NCBI GenBank assembly: GCA_964639245.1
Contig: CAZXCU010000017.1
Span: forward strand, 1 to 64,000
Source: SB15 sp964639245
Lineage (GTDB): Bacteria; Chloroflexota; Anaerolineae; Aggregatilineales; J027
Direction: 5' to 3'
DNA length: 64,000 nucleotides
The notes under the pieces were generated by a model. It made no database searches. It was given only the letters and a program-made list of their open reading frames with translations, and was not told where the DNA came from. Positions 7,918 to 15,512 of this stretch are shown here, piece by piece. Positions within the stretch are counted from its first letter, which is position 1. Every line of letters begins with the position of its first letter. Made by a program: the position numbers and the translations under genes.

Positions 7918-8487
7918 ATGAATCAAGAGTCCATTCGGGGAGAATACGAAATACACGGTGTCACCGAATTTTATGAGCAGTTCGGCAGTGACTACCGCAA
8001 TCCCCATGAATCTACGCTTGGTCTTATTTTGCAGCAGGCGTTTCCAAAATGGCAGTTGGATGCCACACAGGTGCTGGATTTGGCCTGTGGGAGTGGCGAA
8101 ATCACCCTAGCCCTGCGTGAGATGGGCTATGAAAATGTCGAGGGCATTGACCCTTATACCCATGCTGCGTATCACGAACGCACCGGAAAAGCCGCCGAAA
8201 CCTATACTTTTGAGGACATTGCCGCAGGAAGTTTAGGCGAACGCACCTACAGCCTGATAATCTGTAGTTTTGCGCTGCATCTGGTTGAAGAATCGCGGCT
8301 GCCGGTGCTGGTTTATCAATTGAGTCAGATTGCTCCCGCCTTGCTCATCTTGACTCCGCACAAGCGCCCCGTTATAAAGGAAACATGGGGCTTCACGCTG
8401 GTCGGTGAATTTGTCCTAGATCGCGTTCGCGCCCGTTATTATCAAAGGGGGAGTCATGAAAGTTCTGGTTACAGGGGCGTTTGGTAA
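7918..8487 (+). CDS. Class I SAM-dependent methyltransferase
   Basis: This 189-residue enzyme has the SAM-binding motif I VLDLACGSGEITLAL near residue 50, the acidic end of strand 2 in VEGIDPYTHAAYHE, and motif IV-like YSLIICSFALHLVEES. The fold matches the Methyltransf_11 group of small-molecule methyltransferases. There is no substrate domain, so the substrate is unknown. Its 3' end overlaps the following SDR gene by 32 bp in a different frame, so the last ~11 residues (SHESSGYRGVW) may be a read-through tail. The overlap implies co-translation with that SDR. Confidence 0.8.
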   Translation: MNQESIRGEYEIHGVTEFYEQFGSDYRNPHESTLGLILQQAFPKWQLDATQVLDLACGSGEITLALREMGYENVEGIDPYTHAAYHERTGKAAETYTFEDIAAGSLGERTYSLIICSFALHLVEESRLPVLVYQLSQIAPALLILTPHKRPVIKETWGFTLVGEFVLDRVRARYYQRGSHESSGYRGVW

Positions 8488-9409
8488 TGTGGGAACTAGC
8501 ACCCTGAATGAATTGCTCAAACAAAACCATACCATCACCGCCTTCGACCTCAAAAACCGCACCACCGAAAAAATTGCCCGTGCCTATCAAGGAAAAATCA
8601 GAATCCTGTGGGGCGATTTGCGCGATTTGGAGTCCGTCAAATCTGCCGTCGTGGGTCAGGAGGTGGTGGCACATGTGGCAGCGATCATCCCACCTGCCAG
8701 CGAAGCCAATCCGACTCTGGCAGAACAGGTCAATGTCGGTGGGACACGCAATATCCTTACGGCCATGCAAGCGCAACCCACCCCGCCGAAACTGGTGTAC
8801 ACCTCCTCTTTTGCGATTTTTGGGCATCAGCAGCATGTCCCGCCGCCCCGCCGCGTGACCGACCCCATCATGGCAACCGACCACTACACCACGCACAAAA
8901 TTGCCTGTGAGGACATGATCCAAAAGTCCACGCTCACATGGTCAATTTTGCGTTGCGCCGCCATGCAACCCATGCACTTGGGCAATATGGATCCCATCCT
9001 GTTTGAAGTACCGTTTTCGCAGCGCATCGAATTTTTGCATACCTATGACGCGGGGTTGGCGATTGCCAACGCGGTCAGCAGCCGCGAAATCTGGAGCAAA
9101 ATTTTGCTGCTGGGTGGGGGTGAGTCCTGCCAGCTCTATTACCGTGATTATTTAGGCAAAATTTTAGAGGCCGTCGGAATCGGGATGCTGCCGGAACACC
9201 TGTTTTCTACCGAACCATTTCACACGGATTGGGTGGACACGGAAGAAAGCCAGCGTTTACTGCGCTATCAACGTTACAGTTTTGATGATTTTACGGCGCA
9301 TCTCACCCGGATCATGGGATTTCGTCGCCCCTTGGCACGACTGGCAAGTCCATTGGTGGTAGGGTGGTTAAGCCGTCAATCGCCCTATTTTGGAAAAAGA
9401 AGTCGCTAG
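8456..9409 (+). CDS. NAD(P)-dependent epimerase/dehydratase family (extended SDR)
   Basis: The 317-residue protein opens with the Rossmann motif VTGAFGNVGTSTLNEL (GxxGxxG), then LWGDLRDLESV, VAHVAAIIPP, TSSFAIFG and a YxxxK pair in YTTHK, the order expected for extended SDR enzymes acting on nucleotide sugars or related substrates. The C-terminal half is the variable substrate domain and gives no specific clue. GGGGGAG just before the ATG at 8456 is a strong ribosome binding site even though it lies inside the methyltransferase frame, which supports this start. Cofactor preference (NAD or NADP) cannot be told. Confidence 0.83.
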   Translation: MKVLVTGAFGNVGTSTLNELLKQNHTITAFDLKNRTTEKIARAYQGKIRILWGDLRDLESVKSAVVGQEVVAHVAAIIPPASEANPTLAEQVNVGGTRNILTAMQAQPTPPKLVYTSSFAIFGHQQHVPPPRRVTDPIMATDHYTTHKIACEDMIQKSTLTWSILRCAAMQPMHLGNMDPILFEVPFSQRIEFLHTYDAGLAIANAVSSREIWSKILLLGGGESCQLYYRDYLGKILEAVGIGMLPEHLFSTEPFHTDWVDTEESQRLLRYQRYSFDDFTAHLTRIMGFRRPLARLASPLVVGWLSRQSPYFGKRSR

Positions 9410-9478
9410 TTTTCGATTCTCAGTAAAAATGTGTGACAAGGAGCTATCACACCCCTTGTCCCATCCCTAACGAAAATA

Positions 9479-10237
9479 TCAGAGTAAAATTTGACGCGCT
9501 GCTTCTTTAAATGCCGCAAGCATCGCACGATAGGAGCCTGCCCCGTAGCTAATCCGCGCAACCCCTGCATCGGCAAGCTGTTGATGAGTCGGGGTGTTGG
9601 GAATCATCAAAATATTCACAGGCAGAGGAGATTCTTTGCAGACTTTTTCGATGCTGGCTAAATCGCGCAAACCGGGAACAAAAAAGCCACTCGCCCCCGC
9701 TTCAGCATAGGCCAAGCCGCGCTCAATCGTTTCCGCAATTTTCGCTTCGGTGACAGGCGCATTCATATCCAGCAAAAAAACATCCGTCCGCGCATTGATG
9801 AACAAGGGGATGGTCGCGGCTTGGCGAATTGCGCGGATTCGTGTCACCTGTTCTTCAATCGGATAAAGTTTTTCCTCACCGACCCTCTGGTCTTCAAAAT
9901 TGATGCCGACTGCCCCTGCTTCAATCACCTGCACGATATTTTGTTGCAGTTGGTCGGGTGCTTGGGCATAACCGCTTTCAAAATCCAGTGTGACGGGCAA
10001 GTCCACAGAGGCAACAATTTCCCTGAGATTGGTCAGCGCCGTTGCCATCGGCAGTTGTTCGCCATCGGGATAGCCATGCGCGGCGGCGACTGCCCAACTG
10101 CCTGTCGCAATGGCTTTTGCGCCGACTTCTTGGAGCGCTTTGGCTGTCCCCGCGTCCCAGACATTGTAGAGAATCAAGGGGTTGCCTTTGACATGCAGCG
10201 ATGCAAATAACCGGGCGCGTTCGATTTGTGGGGTCAT
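9479..10237 (-). CDS. Isocitrate lyase/PEP mutase family enzyme
   Basis: A 252-residue TIM-barrel protein of the ICL/PEPM superfamily. Seen: LYNVWDAGTAKALQEVG, AIATGSWAVAAAHGYPDGE, the Mg-binding DFESGYA (Asp85, Glu87), GINFEDQ (Glu115) and INARTDVFL. The KKCGH signature of true isocitrate lyases is absent and the length fits the short carboxy-PEP-mutase/oxaloacetate-decarboxylase-like clade. It probably forms or cleaves a C-C or C-P bond next to a carboxylate; the substrate is unknown. It is monocistronic, with a promoter at 10258-10285. Confidence 0.85.
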   Translation of the reverse strand: MTPQIERARLFASLHVKGNPLILYNVWDAGTAKALQEVGAKAIATGSWAVAAAHGYPDGEQLPMATALTNLREIVASVDLPVTLDFESGYAQAPDQLQQNIVQVIEAGAVGINFEDQRVGEEKLYPIEEQVTRIRAIRQAATIPLFINARTDVFLLDMNAPVTEAKIAETIERGLAYAEAGASGFFVPGLRDLASIEKVCKESPLPVNILMIPNTPTHQQLADAGVARISYGAGSYRAMLAAFKEAARQILL

Positions 10238-10257
10238 TTTTCCGTCCTTTTATTTCC

Positions 10258-10285
10258 ACTATAGCCAAACCGCTCACAATCGCAA
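10258..10285 (-). promoter_or_regulatory. Promoter of the PEP-mutase-like gene
   Basis: On the minus strand TTGCGA and TATAGT are spaced by 16 bp, with GC immediately before the -10, about 20 bases upstream of the ATG at 10237. AAAGGA follows as ribosome binding site. Confidence 0.5.
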
Positions 10286-10360
10286 GACACCATAGAACCC
10301 AGTGATGGCACAAATGAGCTAAAAATGGTAGGATTGGCGGAGTGGAGAACAAAAAATTTC

Positions 10361-13318
10361 ATGGCAACGACTGAACATACGATTAACGATGCCCTTGCCG
10401 ATTTGCTGCGGCACACCCGTTTTGCATGGCGAGACTCGAAAGTCATTACTTCTGAAAACACAGGGATGATAAAAGATAGTAATGAACGACCTGATATTCT
10501 TGTTCTTGAAAAAAATGTTTCACCTGTTGTTATCGAAACTGAGCTATTGCCTGCTGCGACTGTTGAATTTGAAGCAATATCACGTTTGGGCAAAAAATTA
10601 CGCAATAACGACAAATTTATTTTATCCTCAATTGCAATTCGCCTGCCTGTACGATTGAAGCAAGTACAGGGTAAATTTCTTCGAGGAGCATTGCAAGAGG
10701 CACAAGATATAGAAATGGTATTTTATACAGGCAGGGATGCGGAGTCTTGCCAGCGCTACCCAACCGAAGGATGGATGGTAGGTAATCTGGCGACTCTCTC
10801 CCTGCTGGTACAATATGCTTCGATTCCCCCATCTGTGATTGATGAGGCAGCCGAAAATTTAATCGACGGCGTGAATGAGGCAGCCACATTGATTGAGGAA
10901 ATGGCCTTAGATCATCCGTCGGCTATTCAAAACATCGCCCAACAACTTCATCAAGAAGATGGCCTACAAACACGACGCATGGCCGCGACCATTTTAGCCA
11001 ATGCGTTTATCTTCCACGCCAGTTTAGCTGGCATGGCAGATGAACTTGGTGCTGTCAAATCTCTGGCGCAACTTAAATTTTCCAACGAGGGGATTAACAC
11101 ATTCAATGTTTTAGAAGAATGGCAAAAAATTCTTAAGGTAAACTATTGGCCTATCTTTGATATTGCTCGTCGTATTTTGGTTCTTATTCCAGCCGAGCAG
11201 AGTAAAGTATTTGTCGAAAGTTTAGCAGCAACCGCAATGAAACTGGCTGCAAATAGCCTCATGCGTTCCCATGACCTGACCGGGGCCGTTTTTCAACGTT
11301 TGATTGCTGACCGTAAATTTTTGGCAGCGTACTATACCACACCCGCCTCGGCTGCCCTTTTAGTGGGGTTGGCAATCACACCCGAAAAACTCCCGCTAGG
11401 TGGCGCATGGTCAAATGTAGATGATGTGAAAGCCTTGCGAATTGCTGACTTTGCTTGTGGAACAGGGACACTTCTTTCTAGCGCTTACAAGCGAATTGGG
11501 CAGTTGCATGAATTGGCGGGGGGTGAGAGTGAAGCGCTGCACCCGCAGATGATGGCAACTGGTTTGGTTGGGTGTGATGTTCTTCCGGCGGCGGCTCATC
11601 TAACCGCTTCCATGCTAGCAGGCGCACATCCCACCATAAAATATAATGACAGTTCTATTCTCACTGTTGCTTATGGCAAACAAGACGACCCCAACAAACC
11701 GATAGCATTAGGTTCGTTAGATTTGCTCAGTGAACAAAGTATGTTTGATATTCTTGAGACCACCGCCCAAGCCCTTGAGGGAACAGGCGAAGCGCATAGA
11801 CATACTAAACGGGCTTTTCCTCATAATTCATTCGATATAGTTATTATGAATCCGCCTTTTACCCGTCCCACGGGGCATGAAGGTAAAAAGGTCGGTGTCC
11901 CTAACCCGATGTTTGCGGCTTTTAATTCAGATGCTGAAGAACAAGGCTTAATGGGAAAGGCTTTTGAAAAGTTATCTAAAGGGACAAGCGCTCATGGAAA
12001 TGCTGGAGAAGCCTCACTTTTTATGGTCTTGGCTGACCGCAAGCTCAAATTGGGGGGAACACTCGCCTTAATCATGCCATTAAGTCTTGTCTCAGGCGAA
12101 GCATGGGAAGACTCGCGTAAACTGCTGAGAACAAAATACAGCAACCTCATCATCATTTCTATTGCGGCTGTGGGGGGTGGGGAAATGTCTTTTTCTGCGG
12201 ATACTGGCATGGGAGAATGTGCAATTGTTGGACATTCATCCGAGCAAGGGAGTATCCGTGCCACATTTGTGATTTTGAATACACGTCCAAATTACCCTGT
12301 TCTGGGGCTAAAAGTAGCAGAAGAAATTCGATTGCTGATTGAAAGCAAGCAAATCCGTCGCCTTGAAGATGGGCCCATTGGCGGTACATCGCTTTATTTC
12401 GGCAAAGATATGGTAGGGCAAGTGATTGATGCCCCACTGCCGGAATCGGGTAGCTGGAACTTGGCACGTATTTCAGATATGAGCCTTGCCCAAACTGCCT
12501 ACCAATTGGTGAGCGAAAAAAGATTGTGGCTCTCCGCCATGAAAGAGACACAAACCATTCCAATCCCAATGACAAGTGTTGAAAAAATAGGCAAAATTGG
12601 CCCATATCACGCAGACATCAACGGACAAACAGCCACGGGGGGTATCCGAGGGCCATTTATTGTTTGGGAAAAACCAATCACCAAAGTCCCAAGCTATCCT
12701 ATTTTATGGGCGCATGATGCTAAACGCGAACGCACAATGAAATTTGCAGGCGAGGCAGAAGCACAAATTAAACTATGGAAAACCCCCGAAGAACGCGCAA
12801 TTATCATGCCCAAAGCGGAAGCTATTTGGGAAACAGCCTCCCACTGCCATTTTAACCGAGATTTTCGTTTTAACAGCCAATCTACCGCGATGCAATTTAC
12901 CCACCGCCTAACACTTGGCGGGCGGGCATGGTTGTCTATTCAACTGTCCACCCCCGACCACGAAAAAGCACTGGTCGCATGGGCAAATACCACATTAGGC
13001 CTGCTCATGTACTGGTGGCACGCCAATAAACAACAAAGTGGAAGAGGTAGCATTGGCAAAGTAGCTTTACAAACCCTCCCAATTTTGGATGTGACCGCGC
13101 TCACCCCGGAACAACTTGCGGCGGCTGTCGCAATTTTTGATGAAATGTGCGAAAAACCCCTGCTGCCCGTCCATGAAATTCATCAAGATCCGGTGCGTCA
13201 GGCATTGGATGAACAATTCGGACGGCAGGTTTTAGGCTTGCCCGATACGCTGGTAGACGCATTGGGAATCTTACGCCAAAAACTCAGCCAAGAGCCGTCG
13301 ATTCGCGGGTCGAAATGA
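10361..13318 (+). CDS. N6-adenine DNA methyltransferase with N-terminal nuclease-like domain (solitary, Type IIG-like)
   Basis: This protein has 985 residues. Residues 40-110 contain RPDILVLE (Asp45) and VVIETE (Glu59/Glu61), a PD-(D/E)XK-like arrangement in which the usual lysine is replaced by Glu, so cleavage activity is uncertain. AAYYTTPASAALL (about 322-334), the SAM motif DFACGTGT (363-370) and the catalytic motif NPPF (497-500) identify an N6-adenine methyltransferase of the gamma type. The C-terminal 350 residues are likely the target-recognition and helical spacer region. No separate R or S gene is adjacent, so it is probably a one-polypeptide RM or an orphan methylase. ATG 10361 is preferred to ATG 10325; GGAG precedes at 13 bases, a wide spacing. 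Confidence 0.82.
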   Translation: MATTEHTINDALADLLRHTRFAWRDSKVITSENTGMIKDSNERPDILVLEKNVSPVVIETELLPAATVEFEAISRLGKKLRNNDKFILSSIAIRLPVRLKQVQGKFLRGALQEAQDIEMVFYTGRDAESCQRYPTEGWMVGNLATLSLLVQYASIPPSVIDEAAENLIDGVNEAATLIEEMALDHPSAIQNIAQQLHQEDGLQTRRMAATILANAFIFHASLAGMADELGAVKSLAQLKFSNEGINTFNVLEEWQKILKVNYWPIFDIARRILVLIPAEQSKVFVESLAATAMKLAANSLMRSHDLTGAVFQRLIADRKFLAAYYTTPASAALLVGLAITPEKLPLGGAWSNVDDVKALRIADFACGTGTLLSSAYKRIGQLHELAGGESEALHPQMMATGLVGCDVLPAAAHLTASMLAGAHPTIKYNDSSILTVAYGKQDDPNKPIALGSLDLLSEQSMFDILETTAQALEGTGEAHRHTKRAFPHNSFDIVIMNPPFTRPTGHEGKKVGVPNPMFAAFNSDAEEQGLMGKAFEKLSKGTSAHGNAGEASLFMVLADRKLKLGGTLALIMPLSLVSGEAWEDSRKLLRTKYSNLIIISIAAVGGGEMSFSADTGMGECAIVGHSSEQGSIRATFVILNTRPNYPVLGLKVAEEIRLLIESKQIRRLEDGPIGGTSLYFGKDMVGQVIDAPLPESGSWNLARISDMSLAQTAYQLVSEKRLWLSAMKETQTIPIPMTSVEKIGKIGPYHADINGQTATGGIRGPFIVWEKPITKVPSYPILWAHDAKRERTMKFAGEAEAQIKLWKTPEERAIIMPKAEAIWETASHCHFNRDFRFNSQSTAMQFTHRLTLGGRAWLSIQLSTPDHEKALVAWANTTLGLLMYWWHANKQQSGRGSIGKVALQTLPILDVTALTPEQLAAAVAIFDEMCEKPLLPVHEIHQDPVRQALDEQFGRQVLGLPDTLVDALGILRQKLSQEPSIRGSK

Positions 13319-13433
13319 TTTTTTGCTCACATTTGTCATATTGCCGTTCGTGAATCGGCGCGTTAGACTTCTGGCAAAGTGGGGCGGGGGCTACGTCCGC
13401 TATCCGCCCAATCCAATTTGACAAGGAGATTCC

Positions 13434-14870
13434 ATGTCCGACTTCAGAGTTGAACACGATTCATTAGGCGATTTACAAGTTCCGGCCCAAATGCTGTATG
13501 GCGCACAAACCCAACGCGCCGTTGAAAATTTTCCTATTACCGGGATGCGCTGCTATCCGGCCTTCATCTGGGCGATGTCCATGATAAAACGGGCGGCTGC
13601 CGAAGTGAACCACGATTTAGGGTTGTTTGAAGATAAAAATAATACCAAAGCCAGCGACATCGCCAATGCGGTTATGCAAGCGGCGGATGAGGTCGTGGCG
13701 GGCAAATGGAATGATCATTTTGTGGTTGACCCCTTTCAAGCGGGGGCTGGCACGAGCCAGAATATGAACACCAACGAAGTCATCGCCAACCGCGCCAACC
13801 AGATTTTAGGTTTCAACATTACCGACGCGAAAAAACCCGTCCATCCGAATGACCATGTGAATATGGCCCAGTCCACCAACGACACCATTCCCACCGCGAT
13901 TCGCTTGGGGGTGCTGTGGCGCTTGGATGAACTCGACGCGGTATTGGGTGAATTGCAAGGCGCACTCGAACGCAAGGCCATTGAATTTGATGAGGTGGTC
14001 AAAAGTGGACGCACCCATTTACAGGATGCCGTTCCGGTACGCTTGGGACAAGAATTTGGCGCATATGCCAAAGCGATTTACCGTGACCGCGAAAAAATCC
14101 GTTATGCGGCGAATGGCTTGCGACGTTTGGGCATCGGCGGGACAGCGACAGGTACAGGTTTAAACGCCCATCCCGAATATCACGCCCGCATGGTCAAAAC
14201 GCTTAGCAAATTAACCGGATTGCAGCTTTACGAAAGCGATGATTTGTTTGAAGGGATGCAGTCGATGGGCGACGCGGTGTTTTTCTCCGGCGCACTTCGC
14301 ACCCTCGCGCAGGATTTAATCCGTATTGCCAATGATTTCCGTTTGCTGTCCAGCGGCCCGACGACAGGTTTGGATGAAATTCGTCTGCCCACCGTGCAGC
14401 CCGGTTCCTCCATCATGCCCGGCAAGGTCAACCCGGTACTGGCGGAAATGCTCAATATGGCGATGTTCCATGTGATTGGCAACGACACGACAGTTTTATT
14501 GGCGGGGCAGGCCGGACAGTTGGAACTCAACGTCATGATGCCGATTATCGCGCACAATTTATTTGAAGCGATGCACGTCATTATCGGGGCGGTCTCGGCG
14601 TTTACCGATAAATGCGTCGAAGGCTTGCAGGCCAACCGCGAAAAAGCCGAAGGCTGGCTGGAGAAAAATCCGATTCTCGTGACCGCGCTTAACGCCAAGA
14701 TTGGCTACGAAAATGGCGCAAAAGTGGCGAAAAAAGCGCTGGCAGAAAATCGCTCACTGGTCGAAGTGGTGGTCGAGATGGGCTTGCTTTCGGAGGAAGA
14801 AGCCCGTGAAGCCCTCAACGCCCGCGCCATGACCGATGGTGGCATTTTGGGCATTGCGGCGGCTGGCTAG
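13434..14870 (+). CDS. Aspartase/fumarase superfamily enzyme, probably aspartate ammonia-lyase
   Basis: A 478-residue lyase of the class II fumarase/aspartase family. Conserved blocks: AGTSQNMNTNEVIANRA, HPNDHVNMAQSTND, GRTHLQDAVPVRLGQEF (catalytic Thr-His), and the signature loop GSSIMPGKVNP. The phrase QDAVPVRLGQEF and the VLAE after the loop resemble aspartases (AspB type) more than FumC, but the family boundary is blurred and fumarate hydratase is the alternative. Aspartase deaminates L-aspartate to fumarate and ammonia. AAGGAG precedes the ATG. Uniquely, the last 56 bp are repeated at 15414-15469 after two inserted genes. A terminator follows at 14881. Confidence 0.85.
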   Translation: MSDFRVEHDSLGDLQVPAQMLYGAQTQRAVENFPITGMRCYPAFIWAMSMIKRAAAEVNHDLGLFEDKNNTKASDIANAVMQAADEVVAGKWNDHFVVDPFQAGAGTSQNMNTNEVIANRANQILGFNITDAKKPVHPNDHVNMAQSTNDTIPTAIRLGVLWRLDELDAVLGELQGALERKAIEFDEVVKSGRTHLQDAVPVRLGQEFGAYAKAIYRDREKIRYAANGLRRLGIGGTATGTGLNAHPEYHARMVKTLSKLTGLQLYESDDLFEGMQSMGDAVFFSGALRTLAQDLIRIANDFRLLSSGPTTGLDEIRLPTVQPGSSIMPGKVNPVLAEMLNMAMFHVIGNDTTVLLAGQAGQLELNVMMPIIAHNLFEAMHVIIGAVSAFTDKCVEGLQANREKAEGWLEKNPILVTALNAKIGYENGAKVAKKALAENRSLVEVVVEMGLLSEEEAREALNARAMTDGGILGIAAAG

Positions 14871-14880
14871 ATATTTGGAA

Positions 14881-14913
14881 GGGGTGTTTATAAACACAAC
14901 ACCCCTATTTTTT
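14881..14913 (+). terminator. Rho-independent terminator of the aspartase gene
   Basis: GGGGTGTT (14881-14888) pairs with AACACCCC (14898-14905), followed by TATTTTTT. The stem also reaches the stop codon of the convergent small gene at 14905. Confidence 0.8.
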
Positions 14914-15129
14914 CGCTTCTACTTCTTCCTGAGTCACATCTTTTAAAATGCCTGCTGCCTCTTCCCTATCCATAATAGCAAGTTTGGCATTGTTGAGATA
15001 GGTGACAGCTTTCTTTAATTCAGCGACCACATTTTCTGCATCGGTTTCTACCCGATATTTGTCAATATATTTGGCAATTTCAAATTGGATAACCTGCAAA
15101 TCGGCAAGGTCGTTTTTGGGCTTGGTCAT
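14905..15129 (-). CDS. Small helical protein of unknown function
   Basis: This 74-residue protein starts at ATG 15129 (MTKPKNDLADLQ), two bases after the stop of the gene at 15132-15356, with AGAGAG upstream. A longer frame from 15159 would overlap that gene and lacks a better site. The composition is highly helical and charged (EIAKYIDKYRVETDAENVV, ELKKAVTYLNNAKL), with an acidic C-terminus. It is not recognised. Both it and its partner lie inside the segment bracketed by the aspartase 3'-end duplication, so they probably arrived together. A two-component small-protein module is possible, but no known family is evident. Confidence 0.6.
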   Translation of the reverse strand: MTKPKNDLADLQVIQFEIAKYIDKYRVETDAENVVAELKKAVTYLNNAKLAIMDREEAAGILKDVTQEEVEAKK

Positions 15130-15131
15130 CG

Positions 15132-15356
15132 TTATTTCTCTCTTAACTTTCTGTACCAATCACTCATCCAAATAGCAATGTGGTCTTCGTCTACCTCAAC
15201 AAAAGCACAACGAATATCGTAGAAATATAATTCGGTATCTACCCCGATGCGATTACGCTGTACTTGAAACTCATGGTAAGGCGCATAAGCAATTAACGCC
15301 GCTTCTAATTCGTTAGGAATAGGATTTGGACTGGTATTGATAATCTCTACATTCAT
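15132..15356 (-). CDS. Small protein of unknown function, first gene of a two-gene unit
   Basis: 74 residues, beginning MNVEIINTSPNPIPNELEAA. Predicted alpha/beta: a helix (LEAALIAYAPYHEFQVQ), a strand with YFYDIRCAFVEVD, then HIAIWMSDWYRKL. No secure family. The size and the tight linkage to 14905-15129 are reminiscent of toxin-antitoxin or XisH/XisI-like small pairs, but the residues do not match those families clearly. The unit lies in opposite orientation to the aspartase gene. Confidence 0.6.
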   Translation of the reverse strand: MNVEIINTSPNPIPNELEAALIAYAPYHEFQVQRNRIGVDTELYFYDIRCAFVEVDEDHIAIWMSDWYRKLREK

Positions 15357-15413
15357 TCTAGCAGAATTTCTTTAGGTGAATAGCAAGTATAACGCTAGCC
15401 TTCGATTATGGCA

Positions 15414-15469
15414 TCAACGCCCGCGCCATGACCGATGGTGGCATTCTGGGCATTGCCGCCGCAGGGTAA
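15414..15469 (+). pseudogene. Duplicated 3' end of the aspartase gene (in-frame fragment)
   Basis: These 56 bp match the last 56 bp of the aspartase gene (14815-14870) with only a few base changes. Read in the same frame they end NARAMTDGGILGIAAAG then a stop: amino acids are identical, differences are synonymous, and the stop is TAA rather than TAG. Homology stops abruptly at 15414 on the left. The fragment has its own terminator hairpin at 15481. It is a relic of a diverged second copy or a displaced gene end. Confidence 0.85.
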
Positions 15470-15480
15470 GAATTTTAACG

Positions 15481-15511
15481 GGGTGAGATTTTTCCCTCAC
15501 CCTAGTTTTTT
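15481..15511 (+). terminator. Terminator after the aspartase 3'-end fragment
   Basis: GGGTGAG (15481-15487) pairs with CTCACCC (15496-15502), followed after three bases by six T. It differs in sequence from the terminator after the intact gene, so the fragment kept or gained an independent gene end. It also sits just after the convergent stop of the TPR gene and may serve both strands. Confidence 0.7.
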
Positions 15512-15512
15512 G

